A DNA stretch of 64,000 nucleotides from Parafrankia sp041008525 (GTDB lineage Bacteria; Actinomycetota; Actinomycetes; Frankiales; Frankiaceae), in contig NZ_JBFLUG010000033.1 in the NCBI RefSeq assembly GCF_041008525.1, positions 5,181 to 69,180 on the forward strand. Reading direction: 5' to 3'. Position numbers and translations under genes: made by a program. Position 1 is the first letter of the stretch. Each line of letters begins with the position of its first letter. The notes beneath the pieces were generated by a model, which saw nothing but the letters and a program-made list of their open reading frames with translations, was not told the origin of the DNA and searched no databases. Below are positions 16,234 to 25,117 of this stretch, piece by piece.

Positions 16234-17717
16234 ACGGCCAAGTGGTGGCCGCGGCCGGTGCGGGTGCCGCGGCTGGCGCGGCGACGCTGGCCGTCGGGTG
16301 GCCCTATCTGGGAGGTGCCCCGGCGATCGCGGTGGTGAACGTCCTGATCGCGGGTGGCCTGACCGGCGCCGGCGTGCTGATGCTGCGCGCCGGGCCGCTG
16401 CGTGGCTGTGGCCGCCCGCTCGTCGGCGCGGGCCTGTCCTGGCTCGCGACCTGGGCGATGAGCTGGAACACCGGGATCCTGCCGGTGCTCGGGATCGCCG
16501 GGAACTGCGCCTTCTACGTGCTGTTCGGCCTGGCACTGCTGCGTTACCCCCAGGGGCGGCTGGCCGGCCGGGCGGACCGGGTGCTCGCCGTCGCGATGGC
16601 CGTGGCGCTCGGCCCGGTGATGGCCCTCAGCGTGGTCACCTCCCGGCCGCAGTGGAACGGCTACGCCGCGGACGCCTGGTGGCCCGGCTGGTTCGTGCAC
16701 CGGTCGGTGTTCGGCATGCTGAGCGACGGATTCCAGGTGATCATCCCGCTGTTGGCGGTCGGCTTCGCGGTCCTGCTGTTCCGGCGGGTCCGCAGCCTGC
16801 GCGGCCCGGAGCGGGTGGTGGCCCCGCTCGTCCTGAGCATGGTGGGCGGCGCGATCGTCACCGTCGCGGTGCTCACCCCGCCGATCGAGGTGGACGGCCT
16901 GGACAGTGTCATGCGGGGGATCGCGGTCCAGAGCATCGTGCTCGCGGTGTTCCCGGTGGTGCTCGTGGTCGCCGCCGCGCGCCGGGCACTCGGGGTGGTC
17001 ACCGCGGCCGACCGGGTGCTGCGCCTCGCCGACCCCGCCACCGTCCGCAGCGTCCGGGAGGCGCTGCGGACCGTGCTGCGTGACCCGACGGTCGAGATCT
17101 GGTTCCGGCTGCCCGACCTGCCCGGCTACGTGGACGTCGACGGCCGCCCCGCCCACCTGCACCTGACCGACCTCAACCTGGCCGGCAGGGACCTCGCGGA
17201 GGTGGGCGGTCGTGGCCTGGCCGCGGAGCCCCGCTGGGCCCGGGAGGTGCGGACCAGGGACGGCGCCGTGCTCGCCGTGATGACCGGTGACCCGGCCCTC
17301 GGCACCGACAACGCCTACACCGAGGCCGCCCTGCGGGCCGGGCAGCTGGCGCTGGAGAACGCCCAGCTCCAGGTCGCCGCCCGGGCCCGGCTCGTCGAGG
17401 CGCACGCGGCCCACCAGCAGGTAGCCGGCGCGCGGGCCGCCCAGCGCCGCCGGATGGCCGCCGACCTGCACGACGGCATGCAGCGGCGGCTGATGGAGCT
17501 CGTGCTGGTCGCGGCCGATGCCCAGGCCCAGCCCGCCGACCCGGCCGGTACCCGGACGGTGCTCCGCCAGCTGCACGAGGGACTGCTCGCCGCCAACCAG
17601 GAGGTCCGCGACCTGGGCCGCGGCCTCGGTCCCGGGGATGCGGCGGACGGACCGCCACACACCCCCGGGCCGGGATGGCCACCGCCGCCTGACCCGTTGT
17701 CCGCCATCAGGCCGTGA
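16230..17717 (+). CDS. Histidine-kinase-like membrane sensor lacking the ATPase domain
   Basis: 495 residues, a paralogue of the preceding kinase. It has the same membrane layout (V-G-W-P-Y near residue 22, S-R-P-Q-W-N-G-Y-A-A-D-A near 135), the same cytoplasmic segment and the dimerisation helix with H414 in A-D-L-H-D-G-M-Q-R-R-L. It then stops at the point where the sister protein enters its HATPase domain and ends in a proline-rich tail. No HATPase remnant appears in other frames before the convergent MFS gene begins at 17727. Family knowledge says such a protein cannot autophosphorylate. Heterodimerisation with its operon partner is the simplest inferred role. Confidence 0.85.
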   Translation: MNGQVVAAAGAGAAAGAATLAVGWPYLGGAPAIAVVNVLIAGGLTGAGVLMLRAGPLRGCGRPLVGAGLSWLATWAMSWNTGILPVLGIAGNCAFYVLFGLALLRYPQGRLAGRADRVLAVAMAVALGPVMALSVVTSRPQWNGYAADAWWPGWFVHRSVFGMLSDGFQVIIPLLAVGFAVLLFRRVRSLRGPERVVAPLVLSMVGGAIVTVAVLTPPIEVDGLDSVMRGIAVQSIVLAVFPVVLVVAAARRALGVVTAADRVLRLADPATVRSVREALRTVLRDPTVEIWFRLPDLPGYVDVDGRPAHLHLTDLNLAGRDLAEVGGRGLAAEPRWAREVRTRDGAVLAVMTGDPALGTDNAYTEAALRAGQLALENAQLQVAARARLVEAHAAHQQVAGARAAQRRRMAADLHDGMQRRLMELVLVAADAQAQPADPAGTRTVLRQLHEGLLAANQEVRDLGRGLGPGDAADGPPHTPGPGWPPPPDPLSAIRP

Positions 17718-17726
17718 TGACCGGCG

Positions 17727-19241
17727 TCAGCCGGCGTGGACCGGGATCCCGTCACCCTGCGGCACGTCGTCCCGGCCGGCCTTGACGAGCACGATCACGG
17801 CGATCAGAGCCAGTGCGATCAGCGCCGCGCTCCACAGGAACGAGGTCGTGTACCCCTCCACCGCCGCCTGCGCCTGGGCGGCCGGGCCGGTGCCGTGCGA
17901 GGTGAGGTAGTCGGTCACGGCCGTGGCGTAGACGGTGTTGAGCAGTGCCACCCCGAGCGACCCGCCGACCTGCTGGGTGGTGTTGACCAGGGCGCTGGCC
18001 ACACCCGCGTCGTGCTCGGCGACCCCCAGCAGCGACACGCTGGACATCGGGACGAAGGCGAAGCCCATCCCGAAGCTGATCAGGAGCTCCGCCGGCAGCA
18101 CCAGGGCGACGTAGCTGGAGTCGACGCCGATCTGGCTGAGCAGCAGCAGGCCGGCCACGGCGAGCACGCTGCCGCCGATCATCAGTGCCTTGGGGCCGAC
18201 CCGGGGAAGGAACTGGCTGGACAGACCGGCCGAGACGATGATGCCCACGCTGAACGGCAGGAAGGCGAAGCCGCTGCGCAGCGCGCTGTACCCCAGCGTC
18301 GACTGGAAGTAGAACGTGAGGAACAGGAACATCGCGAAGAGCCCGCCGCCGATGAGCAGCGATGCCAGGAAGGACCCGCCTCGGTTGCGCTCCAGGGGGA
18401 CGCGCATCGGCAGCAGCGGGGCCTTCGTGCGGGTCTCGATGACGACGAACGCGGCGAGCAGCACTGCCGACCCGACGAGCAGGCCGATCGTGGTGGCGGA
18501 GCCCCAGCCGTCCTCGGCGGCGACGGTGAAGCCGTAGACCAGCGCGACCAGGCCGGCGGTCACGGTCACCGCGCCCGGGATGTCATAGCTGGCCTTGCCC
18601 TCGGCCTTGCTCTCCCGCACGATCGGCAGTGCCGCGGCCGCCGCGACCAGCGCGATCGGGATGTTCACCAGCAGGCACCACCGCCAGGACGCGTACTCGG
18701 TGAGCAGACCACCAACGATGAGGCCGATGGCCGCGCCACCGCCGGAGATACCGCCGTAGACGCCGAACGCCCGGGCCCGCTCCTTGCCCTCGGTGAAGGT
18801 CACGGTGATCAGCGAGAGTGCCGCCGGTGCCAGCAGCGCCGCGCAGGCACCCTGCAGCGCCCGGGCTGCGAACAGGAACTCGGCGTTCGGGGCGGCGCCG
18901 CCGAGCGCGGAGGCCCCGGCGAAGCCGATGAGCCCCCAGATGAAGATCCGCTTGCGGCCGAGGAAGTCCGCGATGCGGCCGCCGAGAAGCAGCAGGCCAC
19001 CGAAGGCGAGTGTGTAGGCGGTCATGACCCACTGCCGGTCGGCGGTGGAGATGCCCAGGTCAGCCTGGGCGTGGGGAAGCGCAATGGTCACGATCGACGC
19101 GTCGAGGACGACCATCAGCTGGGCGATGGCGATGATCACCAGCGCGAGCCAGCGCCGAGGGTCGACCTGCGGGCTCGTCCCCGGTGATCCGCCCGAGGCG
19201 ACTGACTGCCCGTCGCCGACGATGTCGGTGGATGCGGTCAC
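17727..19241 (-). CDS. DHA2-family MFS drug:H+ antiporter (EmrB/QacA type)
   Basis: 504 residues with about 14 hydrophobic helices. It begins with W-L-A-L-V-I-I-A-I-A-Q-L-M-V-V-L-D-A, the usual DHA2 first helix containing the conserved aspartate. The loop after helix 2 has G-G-R-I-A-D-F-L-G-R-K-R. These pumps export hydrophobic drugs across the inner membrane using the proton gradient. GTG 19241 has AGGAGA eight bases upstream. It is divergent from a MarR gene, with an inverted repeat between them, the standard substrate-induced efflux arrangement. Confidence 0.9.
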   Translation of the reverse strand: MTASTDIVGDGQSVASGGSPGTSPQVDPRRWLALVIIAIAQLMVVLDASIVTIALPHAQADLGISTADRQWVMTAYTLAFGGLLLLGGRIADFLGRKRIFIWGLIGFAGASALGGAAPNAEFLFAARALQGACAALLAPAALSLITVTFTEGKERARAFGVYGGISGGGAAIGLIVGGLLTEYASWRWCLLVNIPIALVAAAAALPIVRESKAEGKASYDIPGAVTVTAGLVALVYGFTVAAEDGWGSATTIGLLVGSAVLLAAFVVIETRTKAPLLPMRVPLERNRGGSFLASLLIGGGLFAMFLFLTFYFQSTLGYSALRSGFAFLPFSVGIIVSAGLSSQFLPRVGPKALMIGGSVLAVAGLLLLSQIGVDSSYVALVLPAELLISFGMGFAFVPMSSVSLLGVAEHDAGVASALVNTTQQVGGSLGVALLNTVYATAVTDYLTSHGTGPAAQAQAAVEGYTTSFLWSAALIALALIAVIVLVKAGRDDVPQGDGIPVHAG

Positions 19242-19322
19242 GGAAAGATCTCCTGATGTCCGGTGGTTGCGGTCTGTCGGGAGTGGCCACTACGGGGCGG
19301 CCGCCGTTGGTTCGACACGAGA

Positions 19323-19345
19323 CAGTACGAGGGTCGATAGTACTG
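19323..19345. promoter_or_regulatory. Candidate MarR operator between efflux pump and regulator
   Basis: CAGTAC (19323-19328) and GTACTG (19340-19345) form a perfect inverted repeat with 11 bp between the arms, in the 134-bp divergent gap. Size and location fit a MarR dimer site. Confidence 0.55.
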
Positions 19346-19375
19346 CATCAAACTAATTTCTCGCGCGAGAGGGCA

Positions 19376-19981
19376 ATGATCAAATACACTCGTGCCGTGG
19401 ACGGCGCCTGGAACGCATGTATCGGTGGGCATGCTCCGGACCAGATCGACGACCTCGTCGAACACTGGCAGCGCGAGCGCCCCGACCTCGACATCAGTGC
19501 CCTCGGAACCTTCGCGCGGATGAAGGTGTTCGTCACCGCGCTCGGCGCGCAGCGCGACCCCCTGGAGCAGTACGGACTCACACCCGGCGACTTCGAGGTG
19601 CTTGCCGCGCTCCGCGCGTCCGGCCCACCGTGCGTGCTGATCCCCTCCCAGCTCTCCGAGAAGCTGATGATGTCGCGGGCCGGCATCACCAACCGGCTCG
19701 ACAGGCTGGAGGACGCCGGGCTGGTGGAGCGTCGGCTGGACCCGGCCGACCGGCGCAGCTTCCGGGTGGGGCTCACCGAGCGGGGGCGTGTCATCATCGA
19801 CGCGGCGTTCACCGAGCAGGTGACACGTTTCGCCCGGTTGGCCGACCATCTCACACCGGAACAGCGCCAGCATCTGGACGATGCCCTGCGCACCCTGCTG
19901 GGTGTCCTCTGGCCGGCGCCGGCGCCGGCCCGGGCGACCGAGACCGAGGGCACGGCCGGGCACGCCGGGCATCAGCGGTGA
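19376..19981 (+). CDS. MarR-family transcriptional regulator
   Basis: 201 residues. The winged helix spans about residues 65-135: L-T-P-G-D-F-E-V-L-A-A-L, then M-M-S-R-A-G-I-T-N-R-L-D-R-L-E-D-A-G-L-V-E-R and D-P-A-D-R-R-S-F-R-V as the wing. ATG 19376 is preceded by GAGAGGG at short spacing. It is divergent from the MFS pump, so it is presumed to repress pump and self until a drug-like ligand binds. The C-terminal 20 residues are a low-complexity tail. Confidence 0.88.
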   Translation: MIKYTRAVDGAWNACIGGHAPDQIDDLVEHWQRERPDLDISALGTFARMKVFVTALGAQRDPLEQYGLTPGDFEVLAALRASGPPCVLIPSQLSEKLMMSRAGITNRLDRLEDAGLVERRLDPADRRSFRVGLTERGRVIIDAAFTEQVTRFARLADHLTPEQRQHLDDALRTLLGVLWPAPAPARATETEGTAGHAGHQR

Positions 19982-20018
19982 CCGAGCCGCTGTGGCGGCG
20001 GGACAGGAGCGTGCCGGC

Positions 20019-21014
20019 ATGAAGGTGGCCTTCATCGGTCTCGGCACCATGGGTTTTCCCATGGCGGGGCATCTCGCCGCGGCGGGCTTCACCACCGTCG
20101 TCCACAACCGCACCGCGGCGACCGCCGACCGGTGGCTGGAGCGCCACTCCGGCACCACCGCTCCCACCCCCGCCGCGGCCGCGGCCGGCGCGGACGTCGT
20201 CTGTGTCTGCGTCGGTGCCGACGCGGACGTCCGCGAGGTGCTCACGGGCCCGGCGGGCGCGCTCGCTGCGCTGCGCCCCGGCGCCACCGTCGTCGACCAC
20301 TCCACCACCTCCGCCGAGCTCGCCGTCGAGATCGCGGGCCAGGCGGCGCGGGCCGGTGTCGGGTTCGTCGACGCCCCGGTCTCCGGCGGTCAGGCGGGGG
20401 CGCAGGCCGGTCGGCTCAGCATCATGTGCGGCGCCGACCCGCGGACGCTCGAGACGGTCCGCCCGGTCCTGGCCGCCTACGGCAGCACGATCACCCGGAT
20501 CGGGCCGGTCGGCAGCGGCCAGCTGACCAAGATGGTCAACCAGATCCTCGTCGCGGCCGCCATCGCGGGCGCCGCCGAGGCCCTCAACTTCGCCGTCGAG
20601 GCCGGCCTCGACACCGATCTCGTGCTGGCAGCCGTCGGCGGCGGCGCGGCCAGCAGCTGGTACCTGAACAACCGCGGCCACACCATGGTCCGCGACGAGT
20701 TCGACTTCGGCTTCGCCGTCGACTGGATGCGCAAGGACCTGCGCATCTGTCTGGCCGAGGCGGCCCGCCGCGGCATCCCGCTCCCGTTCGCCGCCCGCGC
20801 CGAGGCCGACTGCGCCGCGGCGCAGGAGCGCGGTGACGGGGGCCTCGACGCGACCGCCGTCATCCGCCTGCGCCGCTCCGAGACGCACCCGCCGCACCTC
20901 GCCGCCGGCCCTGGCGCCTCCGACGCCACCCATGGCACCCAGGTCACCGGAGCCACCGGAGCCACGACCGGTCCGCGCGCTGCCGACGACTCCGACGGGG
21001 CGGTCAGCTCCTGA
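20019..21014 (+). CDS. Beta-hydroxyacid dehydrogenase, second family member
   Basis: 331 residues. The nucleotide-binding motif F-I-G-L-G-T-M-G begins at residue 5. The substrate motif V-D-A-P-V-S-G-G lies near 122 and the catalytic lysine is K171 in G-Q-L-T-K-M-V-N-Q. About 40 residues of threonine/alanine-rich sequence follow the fold. ATG 20019 has GGAG about nine bases upstream. The start is 37 bp after the MarR stop on the same strand, so it may be co-transcribed and drug-responsive. The preferred acid substrate is unknown. Confidence 0.88.
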   Translation: MKVAFIGLGTMGFPMAGHLAAAGFTTVVHNRTAATADRWLERHSGTTAPTPAAAAAGADVVCVCVGADADVREVLTGPAGALAALRPGATVVDHSTTSAELAVEIAGQAARAGVGFVDAPVSGGQAGAQAGRLSIMCGADPRTLETVRPVLAAYGSTITRIGPVGSGQLTKMVNQILVAAAIAGAAEALNFAVEAGLDTDLVLAAVGGGAASSWYLNNRGHTMVRDEFDFGFAVDWMRKDLRICLAEAARRGIPLPFAARAEADCAAAQERGDGGLDATAVIRLRRSETHPPHLAAGPGASDATHGTQVTGATGATTGPRAADDSDGAVSS

Positions 21015-21096
21015 GACTCGTCCGCCACGGCGCCGGCTGACACCCGCGTCGGTGCCGGCGCCGGCGGGATGGACGCGGCTGGCGGCGGTGCGGGCG

Positions 21097-22209
21097 TCAG
21101 CGGGAGGAGACCGTGAGTGACGGTGCGGCCGCCATGCCCCGGCGCCGCCCGGTACTCCCGCCGCGGGGCGCCCGCGGCGCGGGCACCGGCAGCGGCCCGG
21201 TCTGCAGGTTCGCGTACCGGGTCTCCTTGCGGACCTGGTACACCCAGCTCTTGCTGACGGTGACGCCCCACCGGCCCAGCAGCGCGACCGCCGCGGTCGC
21301 CGAGCCACCGGTCTCGTCGAGTGCCCGGATGATCGCCGCCCGCTTCACCGACGGATCCGTCGTGTCGAGACCGTTGAACGGAACCGGCGTGAGGCGCCGC
21401 GGCCCACCGACGTGCGCGGGCGTGTCAGCTGACGCGGCCGGCGCAGCCGGGACGGCTGGTTCGGCTGGTTCGGCGGCGGGGGATGCCGCGACTGCGAGCC
21501 GGTCGGCCTCCGTGCGGGTGGCGGTCAGCCCCGCCGTGGACTGCGCGTCCGCCGCGGCGGCCCCTGCGGCCGCGGCCGCGGCGGAACCCGCCGGGATGCC
21601 CGTGGAGTCGGCTGGGGGGGTGGCGGGAGCCGCCTGGGCCGTGACGGGTACCACGGCGGTCGTGGTGGCAGGGGCTGACTCGGCGGCGGCCGTGCCGACC
21701 CCGGCGTCCGCCGCGGCTTCGGCGTCCGCGACGGTCTCGGCGTCCGTGAGGGTCTCAGCGGTCGCGGCGGATGACCGGCGCGCGGGGTGGATCTGGCGCA
21801 TGAGCAGCTCGTACGAGCCGAGCAGTGCCAGCGGCGGCCAGCCGGCGATGATGCGGGCGGTCGCTGTCGGGTCGGCATGCAGGACGTTCGCGGCAAGCGA
21901 CGCGCAGGCGCCCGCCGCCAGCAGGGTGGCGGACAGCCACGACCGCCGCCGCCCGGCCCGCCGGTCCGCCAGCATCGCCATGGAGGCTGCCACGATCAGG
22001 CCGTCGACGCTGAACGGCAGGACGGTGGCGGTCACCGTGTCCTCGCCGTGCAGGAGAGCGACACCGCGCATGTGCCGATAGGACACGAACGCCGCGACGG
22101 CGGCGACCGTGGCCACCGCCACCACGGTCGTGATCCGGATCGCCCGGTCGGAGCGTCCCGCGGCCCGTCGTGGTGCTGCCGCCGCATTGCCGTTTTCCAC
22201 ACCGATCAC
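21097..22209 (-). CDS. DUF2637 membrane protein with C-terminal helix-turn-helix-like region
   Basis: 370 residues. Residues 20-135 contain four hydrophobic helices in the DUF2637 pattern: S-Y-R-H-M-R after helix 1, P-F-S-V-D-G-L-I near helix 2, and G-W-P-P-L-A-L-L-G-S-Y-E-L-L before the cytoplasmic part. Residues 150-275 are an alanine/glutamate/proline-rich linker. Residues 285-335 (I-I-R-A-L-D-E-T-G-G-S, then W-G-V-T-V-S-K-S-W-V-Y) look like a small DNA-binding domain. DUF2637 proteins are typical of actinomycete plasmids and integrative elements, often near transfer (Spd) genes. It is divergent from parA. Confidence 0.8.
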   Translation of the reverse strand: MIGVENGNAAAAPRRAAGRSDRAIRITTVVAVATVAAVAAFVSYRHMRGVALLHGEDTVTATVLPFSVDGLIVAASMAMLADRRAGRRRSWLSATLLAAGACASLAANVLHADPTATARIIAGWPPLALLGSYELLMRQIHPARRSSAATAETLTDAETVADAEAAADAGVGTAAAESAPATTTAVVPVTAQAAPATPPADSTGIPAGSAAAAAAGAAAADAQSTAGLTATRTEADRLAVAASPAAEPAEPAVPAAPAASADTPAHVGGPRRLTPVPFNGLDTTDPSVKRAAIIRALDETGGSATAAVALLGRWGVTVSKSWVYQVRKETRYANLQTGPLPVPAPRAPRGGSTGRRRGMAAAPSLTVSSR

Positions 22210-22525
22210 CTGATTTCCGGCTTAGAGCCGTAAGTCCGGCAGTTCTCCCCGCAAACGATGACACGCAGTACGGACGATGCGAAATCGGGGCCGGGCCGGC
22301 CACCACTCCGGTGCCCTCCGCATCAGCGGTCCGTGCGTGTGCGCGCCCGGGTGTACCCGGTCCGTGACCTCAGGCGGCACACGCATCCCGCCGCGGCGGC
22401 CCGCTGTCCGGGTGTTGCCGTATTGCCGGCGGAATGCGTGACGATTGCGGACGGAATGCGTGACAGAGGTGGAATGGGCCGTAGTGTGCATCTCGTCAGG
22501 GCGCGCGACCGGGAGCGAGGCTGCG
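22210..22525. other. Divergent gap between DUF2637 gene and parA, 316 bp
   Basis: Non-coding by inspection. It carries the iteron-like pair listed separately and presumably both promoters. Nothing else was recognised. Confidence 0.5.
22431..22476 (+). repeat. Iteron-like GGAATGCGTGAC repeats upstream of parA
   Basis: GGAATGCGTGAC occurs at 22431-22442 and 22453-22464, a period of 22 bp or two helical turns. A third partial copy, GGAATG, begins at 22471. They lie 50-95 bp upstream of the ParA start, where a partition-complex or autoregulator site would be expected. Confidence 0.55.
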
Positions 22526-23518
22526 GTGAAGGTCGTGACGATCACCAGCTACAAGGGTGGGGTGGGCAAGACCACACTGTCCGCCAACATCGGCGCGGCG
22601 ATCGCGCGGATGGGGCGGCGGGTCCTGCTGGTCGACCTGGATCCGCAGGCGAACCTGACACTGAACTTCTACGACGCCGAGACCTGGCAGGCCGGTCTCG
22701 CGGACCGGCGCCGCACCGTCAAGGCCTGGTTCGAGTCCTGGCGCCCGCACACCACCCCGCCGCCGCTGGCCGGGTATGTCACGACGCCGCCGGCCGCGGC
22801 CGCCGTCATCGCCGAGGGCGGGGGCCGGTTGGACCTGCTCGGATCGCACACCGCCCTCGGCGACATCGAGATGGATCTCGTCGGGCGGCTCGGCGGGGCG
22901 CAGGCGCACCGGTCCACCCGATACTACTTCGACGTCTACCAGCAGCTCGCGCTGGGGCTCGCGTCCTTCGACCCGTCCGACTACGACCTGGTCATCCTCG
23001 ACTGCCCGTCCCACTTCGGGGTGATCACCCGGGCGGCCGTGGCCGCCTGCGACCACCTGCTCATCCCGTCCCGGCCGGACAACCAGTCGACCCTCGGCGT
23101 CGAGCACCTGATGCGCCGGCTCGGCCGTTTCGTCTGGGAGTACAACCGGGTCGCCGAGCTCCAGTCCGGGCTGCACCCGGTGGTGAAGCCGCTCGAACCG
23201 AGACTGCTCGGGGTCGTCCTGACGATGGTGCAGTACTACCGCGGGGCACCGACCCGTTTCCTGCGCCCGCACATCGAAGGTGCCCGCCAGCTCGGGATCC
23301 CGGTCTTCGACGCGATGCTGCGGGTGAACAACCGCGGCTTCGCCGGTGCCGCCGACCTGCCGCTGCCGGCGGTGCTCTCCCCGGACCTCACTCTCGACCT
23401 GGCCCGCGAGCTGTTCGGCCTGGTCGAGGAGTTCCTGGTCCGGATCGGGGCGGCCCGCGGCGAGGCCGCCCCGATCGGGGACGCCGCCGTGCCCGTCACC
23501 TCCGCCTGGATGTCCTGA
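22526..23518 (+). CDS. ParA-family ATPase
   Basis: 330 residues from GTG 22526. It has the deviant Walker A motif K-G-G-V-G-K-T-T at about residues 9-16 and D-L-D-P-Q-A-N-L-T at 37. The Walker B-like strand is L-V-I-L-D-C-P-S and a P-S-R-P-D-N-Q-S switch segment follows. There is no N-terminal HTH, so this is the small-ParA class. No ParB gene is in the window. Partners might be the divergent DUF2637 protein or a distant ParB. Orphan ParA proteins position plasmids, protein clusters or chromosomal loci. Residues 50-115 hold an insertion relative to short ParAs. Confidence 0.85.
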   Translation: MKVVTITSYKGGVGKTTLSANIGAAIARMGRRVLLVDLDPQANLTLNFYDAETWQAGLADRRRTVKAWFESWRPHTTPPPLAGYVTTPPAAAAVIAEGGGRLDLLGSHTALGDIEMDLVGRLGGAQAHRSTRYYFDVYQQLALGLASFDPSDYDLVILDCPSHFGVITRAAVAACDHLLIPSRPDNQSTLGVEHLMRRLGRFVWEYNRVAELQSGLHPVVKPLEPRLLGVVLTMVQYYRGAPTRFLRPHIEGARQLGIPVFDAMLRVNNRGFAGAADLPLPAVLSPDLTLDLARELFGLVEEFLVRIGAARGEAAPIGDAAVPVTSAWMS

Positions 23519-23530
23519 CCGCCCGCCGCG

Positions 23531-25117
23531 TCACCGGGTGATCCACAGCCGTTCGGGGAGCAGTGAGCCCAGCCCGTACTGGGTGACGCCGCCGACGTCC
23601 TGAGCGGCCATCACGCCCGGGTTCACCCGGACGGTGAAGACGCCGGGCACCAGGGCGACCAGGCGGTCCTGGAACGTCCCGTAGGCGACCCGGCGCTGCT
23701 CCGGGGCGGTCGCGGTGCGGCCGGTCCGCAGGGCGGCGTCGATCTGGTCGTCGTCGACACCGGGGAAGTTGCCCCGAGAGTCGCTGCGGAAGGCCGTCCA
23801 CACCCGCGGGTCCGGGTCGATGAAGCTCGACGACCAGACGAGCATGTCGAAGTCGTGTGTGGTCGCCAGGCGGGTGTTCTCGGCGAAGTCGACCGCCCGG
23901 ACGTCCACCGTGACGTTGTCGAACGAGCTGAGCTGCGCCTGGATGTTCTCGGCGGTGTCCTTCATCTCCGAGGTGTTGTAACCGGTGAACGTGAACGACA
24001 CCGGTCTGCCCTCGGCGGCCAGCTCGTCGAACAGACGCTGCGCGAGGGCCCGGTCCTCCCGGCGCAGCGGGGTGTCGACATGTAGCGGCGACGTCTCGGA
24101 GAACAACGTGTCGACGGTCGTCGCCGCACCGTTGTAGACCGCGAGATCGAACGCCTCCAGGTCGATCGCGGCGGCGACGGCGCGGCGGGCGCGGAGGTCG
24201 TCGAACGGTGGCCGCCGCATGTTCATCGCCAGGAAGAGCCCGCCGCTCAGCGGGGTGACGTCCGTCGTGTACCCGGCCTCCGACGCGCGGGCGAGGCTGT
24301 CCGCGTTCGTCTCGATGACGATGTCGGCGCCGTCGCTGACCAGGGTGTTGTAGCGCTGCCCCGCGTCGTTCGAGGTACGGATGGTGATCTCGTCCAGGTA
24401 GGGGCGCGGGGTGTCCCAGTAGCGGGCGTTGCGGGTCAGCTGGATGCGGTCCTGGCGGGTCCAGCTCTTCAGGGTGTACGGCCCGGCACCGACCGGGGCC
24501 CGGTCGAACGCGGCGCGGTCACCGGCCAGCGCGGCCGGGGAGGCGATCCAGTTCAGGGACGTCGTGAGCAACGCGCGCGGGAAGCTCGGCACCGGCTCCG
24601 TCATCCGCACCGCGAGGGTGGTCGCGTCCACCACCTCGGTCGCGGCGATCAGGGAGGCCTCGGACAGGTACGGCGAGGCGAGCACCGGGTCGCGGTGCCG
24701 GTCCCAGTTGACCTTGACGGCGGCGGCGTCGAGCGCGGTCCCGTCGGAGAAGCGCAGGCCGGGCCGCAGCCGCAGCGTGAAGGTAGCGCCGTTGTCGGTC
24801 GAGGCGAACGACTCGGCCATGGTGTGGTGGATCTCGTCCGTGCGCGCGTCGTTGACGAGCAGCGTGCCGTACAGGGCGTTGCCGAGGAAACCGCTGATCT
24901 GCCAGGCGTTCGTCATGGTCACCGGGTCCATCGAGGACGGCTCGCGGATCTGCATGACCTGCGCGGTGCCACCGGCCACCGGTGCGCCACCCGGCCCGCC
25001 CGTGCCGCCGGTCCCCGGCGCCGCGGTGGAACCGCTCTCGCCGCCGCAGGCGGCCCCGAGGGCCAGCACGGCGCAGCAGGCGGCGGCAGTGGCGAGTAAT
25101 CGTCCTCGACGGATCAT
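23531..25117 (-). CDS. ABC-transporter substrate-binding lipoprotein (SBP_bac_5 family)
   Basis: 528 residues. Positively charged M-I-R-R-G-R and a hydrophobic stretch lead to a cysteine in A-L-G-A-A-C-G-G near residue 25, a lipoprotein signal with a slightly atypical lipobox. The mature protein has the DppA/OppA fold: R-E-P-S-S-M-D-P near 60, F-T-L-R-L-R-P-G-L-R-F-S-D-G-T, and G-A-G-P-Y-T-L-K. It should capture oligopeptides, nickel chelates or similar solutes outside the membrane. ATG 25117 has AGAGGA six bases upstream. No permease or ATPase genes are adjacent, so it is an orphan receptor or uses components encoded elsewhere. Confidence 0.9.
   Translation of the reverse strand: MIRRGRLLATAAACCAVLALGAACGGESGSTAAPGTGGTGGPGGAPVAGGTAQVMQIREPSSMDPVTMTNAWQISGFLGNALYGTLLVNDARTDEIHHTMAESFASTDNGATFTLRLRPGLRFSDGTALDAAAVKVNWDRHRDPVLASPYLSEASLIAATEVVDATTLAVRMTEPVPSFPRALLTTSLNWIASPAALAGDRAAFDRAPVGAGPYTLKSWTRQDRIQLTRNARYWDTPRPYLDEITIRTSNDAGQRYNTLVSDGADIVIETNADSLARASEAGYTTDVTPLSGGLFLAMNMRRPPFDDLRARRAVAAAIDLEAFDLAVYNGAATTVDTLFSETSPLHVDTPLRREDRALAQRLFDELAAEGRPVSFTFTGYNTSEMKDTAENIQAQLSSFDNVTVDVRAVDFAENTRLATTHDFDMLVWSSSFIDPDPRVWTAFRSDSRGNFPGVDDDQIDAALRTGRTATAPEQRRVAYGTFQDRLVALVPGVFTVRVNPGVMAAQDVGGVTQYGLGSLLPERLWITR

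Noticed and set aside
17640..17727. Frameshift hiding the ATPase domain of the second kinase
   Set aside because: Fewer than 100 bp remain before the convergent MFS gene ends, and no HATPase motifs appear in any frame.
3698..21014. The two beta-hydroxyacid dehydrogenases as a recent duplication
   Set aside because: They share family motifs only; flanks and surrounding sequence differ clearly.
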